NCBI GenBank assembly: GCA_964573725.1
Contig: CAZNLJ010000035.1
Span: 1-52,287, forward strand
Direction: 5' to 3'
DNA: 52,287 bases
Origin: UBA6168 sp964573725
Lineage (GTDB): Bacteria; Bacteroidota; Bacteroidia; Chitinophagales; Saprospiraceae
In this document: positions 7,666-16,774 of the stretch, in pieces
Position numbering within the stretch: the first letter of the stretch is position 1
Layout of the letters: every line of letters begins with the position of its first letter
Translations under genes and position numbers: made by a program
The notes under the pieces: generated by a model
What the model saw: only the letters and a program-made list of their open reading frames with translations
Database searches by the model: none
Told to the model about the DNA's origin: nothing

Positions 7666-9402
7666 TCAACGGTCGCGGAGCAGCAAGACCGTACCCTGCT
7701 TTTGGATGACGCGGCCGTCGGACTGGGTGACGACGATCAGGTACGTATAGACGCCCTGCGGTACCCGGCGACCTTTGAAGGTGCCGTCCCAGCCGTTTTC
7801 CGCAAGGTCGGAAGCGAAAAGCCGTTGGCCGTACCTGTCGTATACGGTCATTTCGTATGCCACCACATCCCCCAGGGCGATCAGGGGTTTGAACACCTGG
7901 TTGAATCCTTCCGGCACGAATGCGTTCGGAAGGAAAATCCGGATGGTTTGGATGGCACAGAAGGTATTGGACCGGCATTCGACCATTTCCTCCTGTCCGC
8001 CCGGGGTGGTCAGCAGGGCCTGTGCCACCACGTGATAACAGCCGCGGGCGGCGTTGAGGTCGCCCGGATCCACATACTCCACGAATCCCGGCGCGTCCGA
8101 ATCGGTAGTGGCTATGAGGGTGGTCAAGCCGGCGACGGTCTTGTACAATTGGTATTCGGTGACGATGGCATTTTCGAGGTCGAGCGGGGTCCACAGGATG
8201 AGGTTGCGGTCGGGGGCGGTGTTTTCCGCGGTCAGGTGGATGGTGGCGCCGTAGGTGGAGCTGGCGGGGTCTCCGCATTGGTCCGTCGTCTCCACCCGAT
8301 AATAGACCGGTGCGGCAATCGGGTCGCCCGATTCGTCCGTGTACTGGAACAGGGGGGGGAGCGGAACGGGCGGGGAGAACAGGTCCACCGGGCCGTAGTT
8401 GTCGTTTTCGTCGGAACGCAGGACGGTGATTTCCTGTATTTCCGCGTTGTTGTTCCAGACCCAGGTCAGAACGGGCTGGTTGAGAGCGTTGACGGAGACG
8501 CTGCGGAGGTAAAAATTGCGGACCGACTGTACGATGTCCGCGTCGAAGCAGAACCGGTTCGACCGGGCGGTGGCGCCGGTCTGTGCGGCGGTGGCCTGGA
8601 CGAAGAGGCAGTAGGAATCCCCGTCGTTCAGGTCGGGGAAATCCACGGTGGCGGCGTTGGGGTCGACGGACAGGGCGGGGGCGGGGGCGCCCCCGTTGAT
8701 GCTGGCCCATATTTCCTGTTGGGCGATGCCGGCGGGCCAGCTGTCGTACCGGTTCCATGTCAGGCTGACGGATTGGCCGCAAGGGTTCAGGGTGCCGTCC
8801 AGCAGGGTGGTGGTATGTTTCACGTCGAATATGCTGGTGTTGCCGCAGGGGTCCAGTGCATTGACGAAATAGGAAGCCGGGGACAGGTCGGGGTCCGCGC
8901 CGGTATCGAGGTAGGTGTTTCCGGTGTAGACCGTGTCGATGGGTACCACACCGATCGGGGTTTCCCGGTAGACGATATAGCCGGTCACTTCCGGGGAAGG
9001 GCTGGGTTGCCAGGTGATGAGCACGTCCCCGTCGACGACCGATGCGCTCAGGATCGGGGATAAGGCGGGTGGCCGGTTATCCAGGGTATCGGAGGGCAAA
9101 GGTGTTTGACCGGGGCAATCGAAATGGCTGGTCAGGTAGAAGAACCACTGCGCTCCGGCGGGGTTCGGATGGTGGTAGGACGACTGGCCGGGGTCGGTCA
9201 CCGAGGCCAGCAGTTGGTAGGGGCCGTCGACATCCAGGCTGCCCCAGACCTCCCAGGCGACGAAAGGTCCGCAATTGAGGACCGGATTCTCCCAGTAGAG
9301 GGTGTCGCCCCGCACACAAAGGAAATCCGGCGGAACCAGTTGTGCGGACAAGGTTCCGGCGGTCCAATACGCCAGTGAAAGGATGGTGATGATTTTTTTC
9401 AT
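7666..9402 (-). CDS. T9SS type B (gliding-associated CTD) secreted protein
   Basis: The protein has 578 residues with a signal peptide (MKKIITILSL..., ending near LSAQ). The body consists of several fibronectin-III-like beta domains with paired Cys and motifs such as YFVNALDPCGN and YYRVETTDQCGD. The C-terminal 85 residues form a gliding-motility-associated sorting domain: IFLPNAFVPEG, VYDRYGQRLF, NGWDGTFKGR and GVYTYLI. Type B domains are secreted by T9SS and usually held at the surface with a PorP/SprF-like partner, which is not in this window. The start is fixed by the signal peptide. It follows the lipoprotein gene by 50 bases and could share its transcript. Its ligand is unknown. Confidence 0.9.
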   Translation of the reverse strand: MKKIITILSLAYWTAGTLSAQLVPPDFLCVRGDTLYWENPVLNCGPFVAWEVWGSLDVDGPYQLLASVTDPGQSSYHHPNPAGAQWFFYLTSHFDCPGQTPLPSDTLDNRPPALSPILSASVVDGDVLITWQPSPSPEVTGYIVYRETPIGVVPIDTVYTGNTYLDTGADPDLSPASYFVNALDPCGNTSIFDVKHTTTLLDGTLNPCGQSVSLTWNRYDSWPAGIAQQEIWASINGGAPAPALSVDPNAATVDFPDLNDGDSYCLFVQATAAQTGATARSNRFCFDADIVQSVRNFYLRSVSVNALNQPVLTWVWNNNAEIQEITVLRSDENDNYGPVDLFSPPVPLPPLFQYTDESGDPIAAPVYYRVETTDQCGDPASSTYGATIHLTAENTAPDRNLILWTPLDLENAIVTEYQLYKTVAGLTTLIATTDSDAPGFVEYVDPGDLNAARGCYHVVAQALLTTPGGQEEMVECRSNTFCAIQTIRIFLPNAFVPEGFNQVFKPLIALGDVVAYEMTVYDRYGQRLFASDLAENGWDGTFKGRRVPQGVYTYLIVVTQSDGRVIQKQGTVLLLRDR

Positions 9403-9452
9403 ATCCGGCTCCGTATGCCCCATTCCATGCTTCAAGTAACGGCGGAAACCCC

Positions 9453-10196
9453 TCAGTTGTTTCCGATTGACCGCCGGAACCTGGCTTCCAGGGTATCCAT
9501 GGGGTAGATATCGGCCAATCGGTAAGACAGGCTGAGCCCCTTGTCGAACCGTTTGGTGATATGGACCAGGCCGATTCCCTGGGCATAGATTTCCGTGGCG
9601 GCATACTCCTTTGTCCAATGGCCTTCCTTGTCATGGTCGACCAGTTCCCGCACATCCATGACGATGGCCGGCCTGGAGGTGCCGTCGAATTGGATGGTGG
9701 TGTCGCGCGCGTACTGCCGGTTTCGGGTCAGGCTGTACACGGAACTGTCCAGGCTGGATTGCCAACGGATGGTGGACAGCAGGATACCGGGCGGTTGGCG
9801 CAACTCGAACGAAAACACGTTGCCGTGTTCGATTTCACCCGGCAGGTCTATTTGGCGATGGTTGACGGAGTCGGTTTCGTAAGCGTAGAATTCGGCGAGC
9901 AGCATGCCGTTCTCCAAGCGTTCTTCCCGGACCAGTTGCTCCGGTGTGAACGTCGCATCATAGGACATGCCGAGCAGCATGGGCGGGTTGATGTCCGGGA
10001 TGGATTTGTAGTACCAATAGGAGGTCGTACGGAGGGAATCCTGCCATACCTCGTATTCATACACCTTGCCGTCGGCGAGGCTGTCCAGCGGGAAATAAAA
10101 GGCGCTGATGTCCCGGGGTTCTTGACAACCGGCCAGCAGGAGGACAGCCCAAAAGGAGGCCGGCAGGAACGGACGGAGCGGTTTATGCTTGTGCAT
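9453..10196 (-). CDS. Hypothetical lipoprotein
   Basis: The protein has 247 residues and a lipobox LLAGC with Cys24. The mature part is rich in beta-strand-like segments (VYEYEVWQDS, TSYWYYKSI) and contains no catalytic motif that I recognise. The pattern is typical of small Bacteroidota lipoproteins of the outer membrane or periplasm. The 5' end overlaps the 3' end of rsmI by 14 bases, which argues for co-transcription and supports this start. The function is unknown. Confidence 0.75.
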   Translation of the reverse strand: MHKHKPLRPFLPASFWAVLLLAGCQEPRDISAFYFPLDSLADGKVYEYEVWQDSLRTTSYWYYKSIPDINPPMLLGMSYDATFTPEQLVREERLENGMLLAEFYAYETDSVNHRQIDLPGEIEHGNVFSFELRQPPGILLSTIRWQSSLDSSVYSLTRNRQYARDTTIQFDGTSRPAIVMDVRELVDHDKEGHWTKEYAATEIYAQGIGLVHITKRFDKGLSLSYRLADIYPMDTLEARFRRSIGNN

Positions 10197-10884
10197 CTGA
10201 ATTTTCCGATTTTGATGGTTGTTGGAGCCCGGCGACGACCACGGATATCTCTCCTCTCGCACCATGGGCGCGAAAATGACCGGCCAGGTTGGCGAGGGTA
10301 TCCGAGTGGAAGGTCTCATGTATTTTGCTCAGTTCCCGCGCCACACAGGCCGGGCGGTCCGGTCCGCAGCAAGCGGCGAGTTGTTCCAGGCACTTGACCA
10401 GCCTGTTGGGGGATTCGTACAGGATGAAAGTATGAGGAAGGCTCGACAGATAGCGCAAGCGTGTCTGCCGACCTTTCTTATGTGGCAGGAATCCTTCGAA
10501 ATGGAATTTGTCGGAGGGAATACCCGAGGCGGCGATGGCCGGGACGAAGGCGGTCGCCCCGGGCAGGCAGGTGACGGGTACCTGCGCCTGCCGGCACGCC
10601 CGGACCAGCAGGAAGCCCGGGTCGGAAATCCCGGGTGTACCCGCATCCGTGACCAAGGCGAAAACGGCCCCTCCCTTCAATTGGTCGACCAAGTGGGCGG
10701 TCGTCTGGTGTTCGTTGAAGGCATGGAAAGCCCCGAGCGGCGTATCGATACCGTAGTGCTTCAGCAACCGACCGGTCACACGGGTATCCTCCGCCCAAAT
10801 CCTGTCGGCGGTCCGCAGGACTTCCAAGGCCCGGAGGGTGATATCCCCCAGGTTGCCGATCGGAGTGGGAACCAGATAAAGCAT
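10183..10884 (-). CDS. rsmI: 16S rRNA (cytidine1402-2'-O)-methyltransferase
   Basis: The 233-residue protein has the tetrapyrrole-methylase fold of RsmI, which methylates the 2'-O of C1402 in the ribosomal decoding centre using S-adenosylmethionine. Signature blocks are LYLVPTPIGNLGDIT at the start, AEDTR near 31, FALVTDAGTPGISDPG, CLPGATAFVPA and FEGFLPHKKGRQ. The C-terminal helix seen in longer homologues is short here. It lies in a minus-strand set with pssA and purS upstream (27 bases after purS) and a lipoprotein downstream (overlap of 14 bases). Confidence 0.95.
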   Translation of the reverse strand: MLYLVPTPIGNLGDITLRALEVLRTADRIWAEDTRVTGRLLKHYGIDTPLGAFHAFNEHQTTAHLVDQLKGGAVFALVTDAGTPGISDPGFLLVRACRQAQVPVTCLPGATAFVPAIAASGIPSDKFHFEGFLPHKKGRQTRLRYLSSLPHTFILYESPNRLVKCLEQLAACCGPDRPACVARELSKIHETFHSDTLANLAGHFRAHGARGEISVVVAGLQQPSKSENSDAQA

Positions 10885-10911
10885 GATTTGGCTTGGTTTC
10901 CGGACAGGCCG

Positions 10912-11169
10912 TCAATCCGTTGCCGTCACCAACTGGTAGGAGTAGGACTCCATGATGAGGTTGGCCAACAGCTTCCGGCACGCGGTCTCGACCATGGCAC
11001 CCGCCTCCGCTTCCGTGGCGGCTTCCAGGGTCAGGGTGACGTGCTTGCCGATACGGACGTCCTCCACCCCTCCGATCTCCAGTTGTTGCATGCTATGGGC
11101 CACCGTCTTCCCTTGGGGGTCCAGGAGCTCCTTGTGTGGCATGATGTCTATTTCGGCGATGAATCTCAT
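10912..11169 (-). CDS. purS: Phosphoribosylformylglycinamidine synthase subunit PurS
   Basis: The protein has 85 residues, the normal PurS length. It begins MRFIAEIDIMPHKELLDPQG, followed by the typical IGGVEDVRIGKHVTL and a helix with the C-terminal strand. PurS is the small subunit bridging PurL and PurQ in the fourth step of purine synthesis. Partners purL and purQ are not in the window. The start was chosen at MRFIAE because the family begins with this strand and the longer frame upstream is unrelated. It sits between pssA and rsmI. Confidence 0.93.
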   Translation of the reverse strand: MRFIAEIDIMPHKELLDPQGKTVAHSMQQLEIGGVEDVRIGKHVTLTLEAATEAEAGAMVETACRKLLANLIMESYSYQLVTATD

Positions 11170-11242
11170 GATTGGAATGGAATGGTGTCCATCCGGTGAG
11201 GCCGCGGCTTCCGGTCGGTCCGTCCTGTCTTTGTGACAAGCG

Positions 11243-11992
11243 CTAACGATCCGGTACAGGGCCATCCTCGGATACCGCTTCTTTTTTTGTAAAGTGAAAG
11301 AAAATGGAAAAGAGCAAATACAGCACCATGACCGGCGCCAGGGACGTTTCCCGCCACCAAACGGTCAAAATCAAGGTACAGATAGCAAAGATATAGCGAA
11401 TCTCGTTCCCCGCCCACCTGATTTTTTGCGGTTTGAGGCCGAACATATGCAGCGGGGACACCATCAGCCATCCGAGGGCCGCCACATTGGCCGCCAGGAA
11501 AACCGGATGGCAGACCAATCCGGCCAGTCCGCTCCAGTCCCGGTCGTAGATGGTCAGTAGTCCGATGGCATACGCCGTACAGGCCGGTGTCGGCAGCCCG
11601 ATGAAATCCACTTGTTGGCGGGTATCCAGGTTGAAACGAGCCAGCCGGACTGCCGCAAACAGGGTTAGCAGGAAGGCGGGGGATGCCGCCAGCGACAAAC
11701 GGACGGGCAAGTCCGTAGTGTGCGACAAACCATTGACCAGCAACATGTAAAATGCCGCACCCGGTACCACGCCGAAGGAGACCATGTCTGCCAGCGAGTC
11801 GAGCTGCTGCCCCAGGGGAGACTTCGCCCGCAGCAACCTGGCCAACATCCCGTCGAGATAATCCGCCGCCAAGCTGCCCAGACTGAACAGGAATGCCTGC
11901 TGAAACTGGCCGTAGAACGTGCTCGCCAAGGCGGCACAGCCGAACAGGAGGTTCAGCAAAGTCACAGCATTCGGAATATTTCGCTTGATCAT
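11243..11992 (-). CDS. pssA: CDP-diacylglycerol-serine O-phosphatidyltransferase
   Basis: The 249-residue integral membrane protein makes phosphatidylserine from CDP-diacylglycerol and serine, the precursor of phosphatidylethanolamine. The CDP-alcohol phosphotransferase signature is intact from residue 44: DYLDGMLARL, then SPLGQQLDSLADMVSFG, containing the DG-AR-G-D-D pattern. About seven membrane helices follow. The N-terminus KRNIPNAVTLLNLLFGC matches the family. A TACTTTTG element 5 bases before the ATG suggests that transcription may begin at or near the start codon. It is probably the first gene of the pssA-purS-rsmI-lipoprotein set. Confidence 0.95.
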   Translation of the reverse strand: MIKRNIPNAVTLLNLLFGCAALASTFYGQFQQAFLFSLGSLAADYLDGMLARLLRAKSPLGQQLDSLADMVSFGVVPGAAFYMLLVNGLSHTTDLPVRLSLAASPAFLLTLFAAVRLARFNLDTRQQVDFIGLPTPACTAYAIGLLTIYDRDWSGLAGLVCHPVFLAANVAALGWLMVSPLHMFGLKPQKIRWAGNEIRYIFAICTLILTVWWRETSLAPVMVLYLLFSIFFHFTKKEAVSEDGPVPDR

Positions 11993-11996
11993 GGTA

Positions 11997-12004
11997 CAAA
12001 AGTA
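11997..12004 (-). promoter_or_regulatory. Possible -7 element for a leaderless pssA mRNA
   Basis: The minus strand reads TACTTTTG, matching TAnnTTTG, and ends five bases before the pssA ATG. If used, the transcript would start at or beside the start codon. No TTTG is seen at the -33 spacing, so this is tentative. Confidence 0.35.
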
Positions 12005-12796
12005 ACCTGTGAAGTGGTTTTTTTTAGGCTCATTTTTCCGGTTATGCCGGACAACAAGCGGTTTTGTGCCCGGTCCACGCGGTGCACTTCATCCCGGTCC
12101 GCGTAAATGAAGCCGGGTTCCGCCGTCGGAATCGGCCTTTTCCGGTGGTGCGGACGGCCAGGGTGCCCGCAGGATGGTCGCCGCAATGGTCCTTCCACCG
12201 CCGGTAACCGACACCCGGCCGGAAGGAGGGACAACCCCTCGGCAAGCCGGCGTATTTCCCAAGGGGGCTTCCGCGGACGCTTCGCGCGGGGAGCGGGACG
12301 CGGGTTCCCCGGCATGACGCGAACGGGAGGGAGCTGCCTGCGGTGGGATTTTTTGAAAAGTCGATGAATCAGGTTGCCTATGGATATTTTCCCACACAGC
12401 TGCGCCGTATTGTGACGCCTGGCAGGGATGACCGGGCGTTTTCCGCGACTTTCCGGATGTACCCCTTCGGATGGAATCGGATGTTGCCATCGGGATGGCT
12501 CTGGAAAGGCGAAAGGAGGCGCAAGTTAAGCGCCGCTTCCCCACAATAGGAACCGCTGTCTTCGGCGTTCAGGGGAAGTGACGGATCCCTTTTGCCGTCG
12601 GTGCGCCTGCGGATGTCGTCCGGATGTATTTTGCCTCCGCAGGCAGGGTGGCGGGGAAAATCGTAATTTGGTGCCGGCCGGCGTACTGCGGCCGACCTTT
12701 CCGGCGCAAGCTGAACGAACGGCCGCGACAACTGTTGTATCGGTAGTCGGCCGGCCGGCCTTCGGTTGTCCGCACTACCCGAAAACACATCCGTTT
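12005..12796. other. Long non-coding region, nothing recognised
   Basis: This 790-base region separates divergent pssA and the T9SS adhesin gene. The open frames on both strands give Arg/Pro/Ser-rich translations without family resemblance. It contains a palindromic run of GGCC units at 12749-12760, a motif also seen at 7616-7627 and 51576-51591. I see no terminator, RNA gene or clear promoter. Confidence 0.5.
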
Positions 12797-15559
12797 ATGA
12801 ATACAAAGGTCCTCCTTCCCGTGCTCGTCCGGAGCCTTTCCCTGTTGGCCGGTATCGCCCCCCTTGCCGCCCAACCCGCCAACGACAACTGTGATGCGGC
12901 CCTGGTGATTGCCGATGTGACAAACTGGTGTTCGGACCCGGCGGCCTTCACCAATGCCGGCGCCACCGCCGGCCCCTTCGGACAACCCTCCTGTTTCCCG
13001 GACCTGGCCCATGACGTATGGTTCGCCTTCGTGGCGGAGGCGACCACCGTCCAAGTGACGGTGATCGGCAACACCGCCGCGAACACCACGCCCGGCGGCA
13101 CCCTGGAAAACCCGCAGTTCGCCGTTTACAGCGGCACCTGCGGCGGTACCCTGACGGAAATCGCCTGTGCCTCCGACGGCTTCGGCACAAATATCGTGGA
13201 GTCCTTCGCCGGTCCCCTGACGGTCGGCCAGACCTATTATATCCGGGTGGATGCCCGCTTTGACCAGACGGGCACTTTCCAGCTCTGTATCAATAACTTC
13301 AATGCGGTGCCGGATCCCAGCAGCGATTGCCCCACCGGGGTCATCCTCTGTGACAAATCCCCTTTCACCGTGGAGAGCCTGGTCGGCACCGGCAACCTCA
13401 ACGATGAAATCGGACCCGGGGTTTGCGTACAGATCGAATTCGCTTCCGCCTGGTATCGATGGACCTGCCAGGATCCGGGCACCCTCTCCTTCACCATCAC
13501 CCCCACCAATCCTTCCGATGATATCGATTTCGCCGTATTCGAACTGCCCGGCGGCATCGACGATTGCAGCGGAAAGGTCAAGCTCCGCTGTATGGCGGCA
13601 GGGGAAAACGTCGGACAACCTTTTCCGAACTGGGCGGTATGCACCGGTCCGACCGGTTTGAGCGAAGATGAGACGGACCTGGATGAATTTCCCGGCTGTG
13701 CACCTGGCCAAAACAATTTCGTCGCCGCGTTGGATATGGAGGCAGGGAAAAGCTATGCCCTGATCATCAATAATTTCAGCAATACCGGAAGCGGTTTCCA
13801 GCTGACCTTCGGCGGTACGGGCACCTTTCAGGGGCCGCAGGTCGACTTCACGGCGGCCCCCTCCCCGGTATGTACAGGCGACGCGGTGACCTTCACCGAC
13901 GCCTCCGCCGCCGTGGAGGGCATCTCGGAATGGAACTGGAATTTCGGTGTCGGCGCCATGCCGGCCACCGCCACCGGCCCGGGCCCGCATGATGTCAGTT
14001 ACCCGTCTGCCGGCCCGCGCTCGGTCGTCCTGACCGTGACCAGTGAATCGGGTTGTGCCGTTACCGATATCCGCCAGGTGGAGGTCCTGCCAGCGCCGGC
14101 GGTCGACCTGACGACCCTGGCCGATTATTGCGGTCCCGATACCTTGACCGGTGCCGTTTTCCTGGCTCCCGCCGGCACCGCCTCGGTACCGTATTCGTAC
14201 GATTGGGAAAACGACGGGTTCTTCGTTCCCGACAGCACCCGGGTTGGGCTCGCCGCCGGGAACTACAGCGTGACCATCCGGTCGGCCGACGGTTGCCTGG
14301 AAACCATCGGCTTCACGGTGGAGGAAGGCCTGGCGCTCGCCGCCGGTGTGGATCCGGCCCAATCCCCGACCTGTCACGGCGGGTCGGACGGCAGCATTTC
14401 CATTACCATTGACATCGCCAATGAACCGGTACTTTTCGATTTCGGAAACGGTTTCCAGCCGAGCAACACCCTTTCGGGTATTCCCGCCGGCAGTTATGCC
14501 GTCCAGGTGGTGGATGCCGCCGGTTGTGCGGGGGATTTCGTCATCGAGGTGGTGGATTTCCCACCCCTGGCCGTTGCGGTCCAATCCGTCAACATCAGTT
14601 GCTTCGGCGACCTCGACGGTATGGTGACGGCCCTGCCGGAAGGCGGTGCCGGTGGATATGTCTACCAGTGGGCCCATGGCCCGACGACCGGCGGTTTGTC
14701 CGGCCTGGCGGCCGGTACCTATGCGGTGACGGTGACGGATGCCAACGGCTGTGCGGCGGCGTCCGGCGCCGTCGTGGCCGAACCCGCCCCGCTCTTCCTT
14801 ACCTTCACCACGGAGGATGTCCTGTGCCACGGGGAGGCGACGGGCGTCATCCGGTTGACCGCCCAAGGGGGGACCCCGCCCTACCAATACAGCGCCGATG
14901 GGAATGATTTCCAACCCGATCCCGTCCTGACCGGCCTGGCGGCCGGCACCTACGATGTGGCCGTCCTGGATGCATCCGGCTGCGAGGCGGATCAGCCTGC
15001 CCTCATCCAGGAACCCGCCCCGTTCGTGGTGGAGGCCGGTCCTGACCAATCCCTGGACCTCGGTTACCAGGTCGAGCTCCAGGGGCTGGTCCTGCCGCCG
15101 TTCTCGGCCGTCGACCTGGGCTGGTCACCCGATGATGCATTGAGTTGCAACAGCTGCCTGGATCCCGTCGCCAGCCCCGTATCCACCACCACCTATTTCC
15201 TGACCGCCGTGGATGCCAACGGCTGCGTGTCGGAAGACTCCGTGGTCGTCACCGTCCTGCTCAAAAGGCCGGTGTACATTCCCAACGCCTTTACGCCCAA
15301 CGCCGACGGACTCAATGATTTCTTCACCGTCTATGCCGGTCCGGCCGCCCGCATCGTCCGCTCCCTCAAAGTGTTTTCCCGCTGGGGAAGCCTGGTCTAC
15401 GAAGGGTACGACCTGCCCCTGAATCAGGACAACAGCGGCTGGGACGGGCTGTTCCGCGGTCAGGTCCTGGATCCCGGTGTCTTCGCGTATGTGGCGGAAG
15501 TGGAATTTATCGACGGGGTGGTGGTGCTGCACGAAGGTGATGTCATGATCCTTCGATGA
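12797..15559 (+). CDS. T9SS type B adhesin with PKD and SprB repeats
   Basis: The protein has 920 residues with a signal peptide (cleavage near LAAQ, 26). It carries two related N-terminal beta domains (about 27-170 and 175-350, each with WYRW- or VWFAF-type cores and paired Cys), a PKD domain (about 355-440, with WNWNFG), several SprB-like repeats (about 520-780, with units such as GTYAVTVTDANGC), and a gliding-associated C-terminal domain (IPNAFTPNADGLNDFF, VFSRWGSLVYEG, GWDGLFRGQ). By analogy with SprB, a mobile surface adhesin of gliding bacteria, it probably sits on the cell surface. The start is fixed by the signal peptide. Its stop lies 2 bases from that of the convergent epimerase gene. 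Confidence 0.9.
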   Translation: MNTKVLLPVLVRSLSLLAGIAPLAAQPANDNCDAALVIADVTNWCSDPAAFTNAGATAGPFGQPSCFPDLAHDVWFAFVAEATTVQVTVIGNTAANTTPGGTLENPQFAVYSGTCGGTLTEIACASDGFGTNIVESFAGPLTVGQTYYIRVDARFDQTGTFQLCINNFNAVPDPSSDCPTGVILCDKSPFTVESLVGTGNLNDEIGPGVCVQIEFASAWYRWTCQDPGTLSFTITPTNPSDDIDFAVFELPGGIDDCSGKVKLRCMAAGENVGQPFPNWAVCTGPTGLSEDETDLDEFPGCAPGQNNFVAALDMEAGKSYALIINNFSNTGSGFQLTFGGTGTFQGPQVDFTAAPSPVCTGDAVTFTDASAAVEGISEWNWNFGVGAMPATATGPGPHDVSYPSAGPRSVVLTVTSESGCAVTDIRQVEVLPAPAVDLTTLADYCGPDTLTGAVFLAPAGTASVPYSYDWENDGFFVPDSTRVGLAAGNYSVTIRSADGCLETIGFTVEEGLALAAGVDPAQSPTCHGGSDGSISITIDIANEPVLFDFGNGFQPSNTLSGIPAGSYAVQVVDAAGCAGDFVIEVVDFPPLAVAVQSVNISCFGDLDGMVTALPEGGAGGYVYQWAHGPTTGGLSGLAAGTYAVTVTDANGCAAASGAVVAEPAPLFLTFTTEDVLCHGEATGVIRLTAQGGTPPYQYSADGNDFQPDPVLTGLAAGTYDVAVLDASGCEADQPALIQEPAPFVVEAGPDQSLDLGYQVELQGLVLPPFSAVDLGWSPDDALSCNSCLDPVASPVSTTTYFLTAVDANGCVSEDSVVVTVLLKRPVYIPNAFTPNADGLNDFFTVYAGPAARIVRSLKVFSRWGSLVYEGYDLPLNQDNSGWDGLFRGQVLDPGVFAYVAEVEFIDGVVVLHEGDVMILR

Positions 15560-15561
15560 AT

Positions 15562-16602
15562 TCAGCCCGGTTCGTGGAAAGGCAGGACCGCCGGGGCGAA
15601 TCCTTCCGTCCGGGCGGACAGGAATTGGGCGGCCGTCTCCCGGATCGTCCTTTCGACCGGGATATACTCGAAACCGAAGGCGGCCCTTGATTTGCGGTTG
15701 TCATACAGGAAAGTCCGGGCACTCATCCGGGCCGTCTCCCGGGTGATGAATGGCTGTCGTCCCGTCAGCAGGGCGGCCCCTTCCGCCACCCGCCAGGATA
15801 ATTCCCGCAGCAGCGGCGTAATTCGTATGTACGGGCGGCGGACCCCCAGGGCATCGGCCATTTGGTCGAAAACCGTCGCAAAAGGAAGGTTCTCCGCATT
15901 CAGGATATATCGCTCCCCGCTCACGCCCCGGCGCATCAGCAACTCACAGAAACGGGCCACGTCCCGCACATCCACAAAGCCGGATCCGCCGGTGGGCCGG
16001 AAGGGCAGCCCTTTCCAAACCGTATGGAACATCTGCCCCGTACTGGTCCTGTCTTTCCAGAAACCACTGCCCAGGATGTTAGCGGGTTGGACAATCGCCG
16101 CCGGTAAGCCCTCCGCGATGCCCCGCCATACTTCCAGTTCTGACAAACGCTTGCTGATGCCGTAGGGACTGTTCCATGCGCCGGCCTGCCAGGGTACCTC
16201 CTCATCCACCAGCGGTGTGTCCGGCCGCCGCCCCAGGGCGGAGATGGAACTGACATGCACCAATTGTTCCACCCCCCTCCACAAGGCGATGTTGACCAGG
16301 TTGGCCGTCCCCTCCCGGTTGGTGCGGATCATCCGCTGTGCATCCTTGCGCTGGAAGGAGACCAAGGCCGCACAATGATACACCTGCCGAACGCCCTCCA
16401 GGGCCTCTTCCAGGGCCGGTACATCCAACAGGTCGGCCACGACCCATTGCACCCGGCCCTCCACTTCCCGGACCAGCTCCATGCTGCTGCCCGGCCGACG
16501 GGTGGCCCGAATGTCCGTGTAGCCTTGGCGGACAAGGTGGCGCAATAGGTACGAACCGACAAAGCCGGTCCCTCCCGTTACCAGGATGGTCTTGGATCGC
16601 AT
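15562..16602 (-). CDS. NAD-dependent epimerase/dehydratase family protein
   Basis: The 346-residue extended short-chain dehydrogenase has the Rossmann motif TGGTGFVGS at 9-17 and the catalytic set Ser119/Ser120 with Y147-GIS-K151. The N-terminal half matches NAD-dependent epimerases and dihydroflavonol-reductase-like enzymes, which act on sugar nucleotides or small carbonyl substrates. The C-terminal substrate domain does not let me name the substrate. It stands alone, convergent with the T9SS adhesin gene (2 bases between stop codons). The ATG is the first in frame and sits directly before the Rossmann strand. Confidence 0.88.
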   Translation of the reverse strand: MRSKTILVTGGTGFVGSYLLRHLVRQGYTDIRATRRPGSSMELVREVEGRVQWVVADLLDVPALEEALEGVRQVYHCAALVSFQRKDAQRMIRTNREGTANLVNIALWRGVEQLVHVSSISALGRRPDTPLVDEEVPWQAGAWNSPYGISKRLSELEVWRGIAEGLPAAIVQPANILGSGFWKDRTSTGQMFHTVWKGLPFRPTGGSGFVDVRDVARFCELLMRRGVSGERYILNAENLPFATVFDQMADALGVRRPYIRITPLLRELSWRVAEGAALLTGRQPFITRETARMSARTFLYDNRKSRAAFGFEYIPVERTIRETAAQFLSARTEGFAPAVLPFHEPG

Positions 16603-16630
16603 ATATTTTTTTCAGCAGGAAAAACTCCTT

Positions 16631-16774
16631 TCAATACCACTTCTTCGTGCTTCTGGATGGGGAGTAATCGGTTGCCAGGAAAATACATCCGCCAATAAGA
16701 AATGCGCCCAGAGAAATGTACAGGATCAACATGAATGTAAGTGTTTGCTTGTGAAAGATCGTAAGGAAATCCAC
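16631..16774 (-). CDS. Possible small single-helix membrane protein
   Basis: A 47-codon frame begins with GTG (MDFLTIFHKQ if used) and contains a continuous hydrophobic helix at about residues 12-34, with a Cys in GGC. It then turns polar and basic, ending in STKKWY. An in-frame TAA lies eight codons upstream. An ATG at 16732 would give 33 residues. Codon third positions are less GC-rich than in the neighbours, which may mean a recent arrival, a decayed gene or chance. It lies 28 bases upstream of the epimerase start on the same strand, so it could be co-transcribed with it. No family is recognised and there is no direct evidence of expression. Confidence 0.35.
   Translation of the reverse strand: MDFLTIFHKQTLTFMLILYISLGAFLIGGCIFLATDYSPSRSTKKWY

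Noticed and set aside
12042..12544. Minus-strand frames in the region upstream of pssA, possible pseudogene
   Set aside because: Translations are Arg/Pro/Ser-rich, shift frame without any family resemblance, and have no shared identity with nearby genes.
12569..15049. An 826-codon open frame antisense to the T9SS adhesin gene
   Set aside because: It mirrors a strong coding frame with signal peptide, PKD and SprB repeats. The antisense translation is Gly/Arg/His-rich without domains; long antisense frames are expected at high GC.
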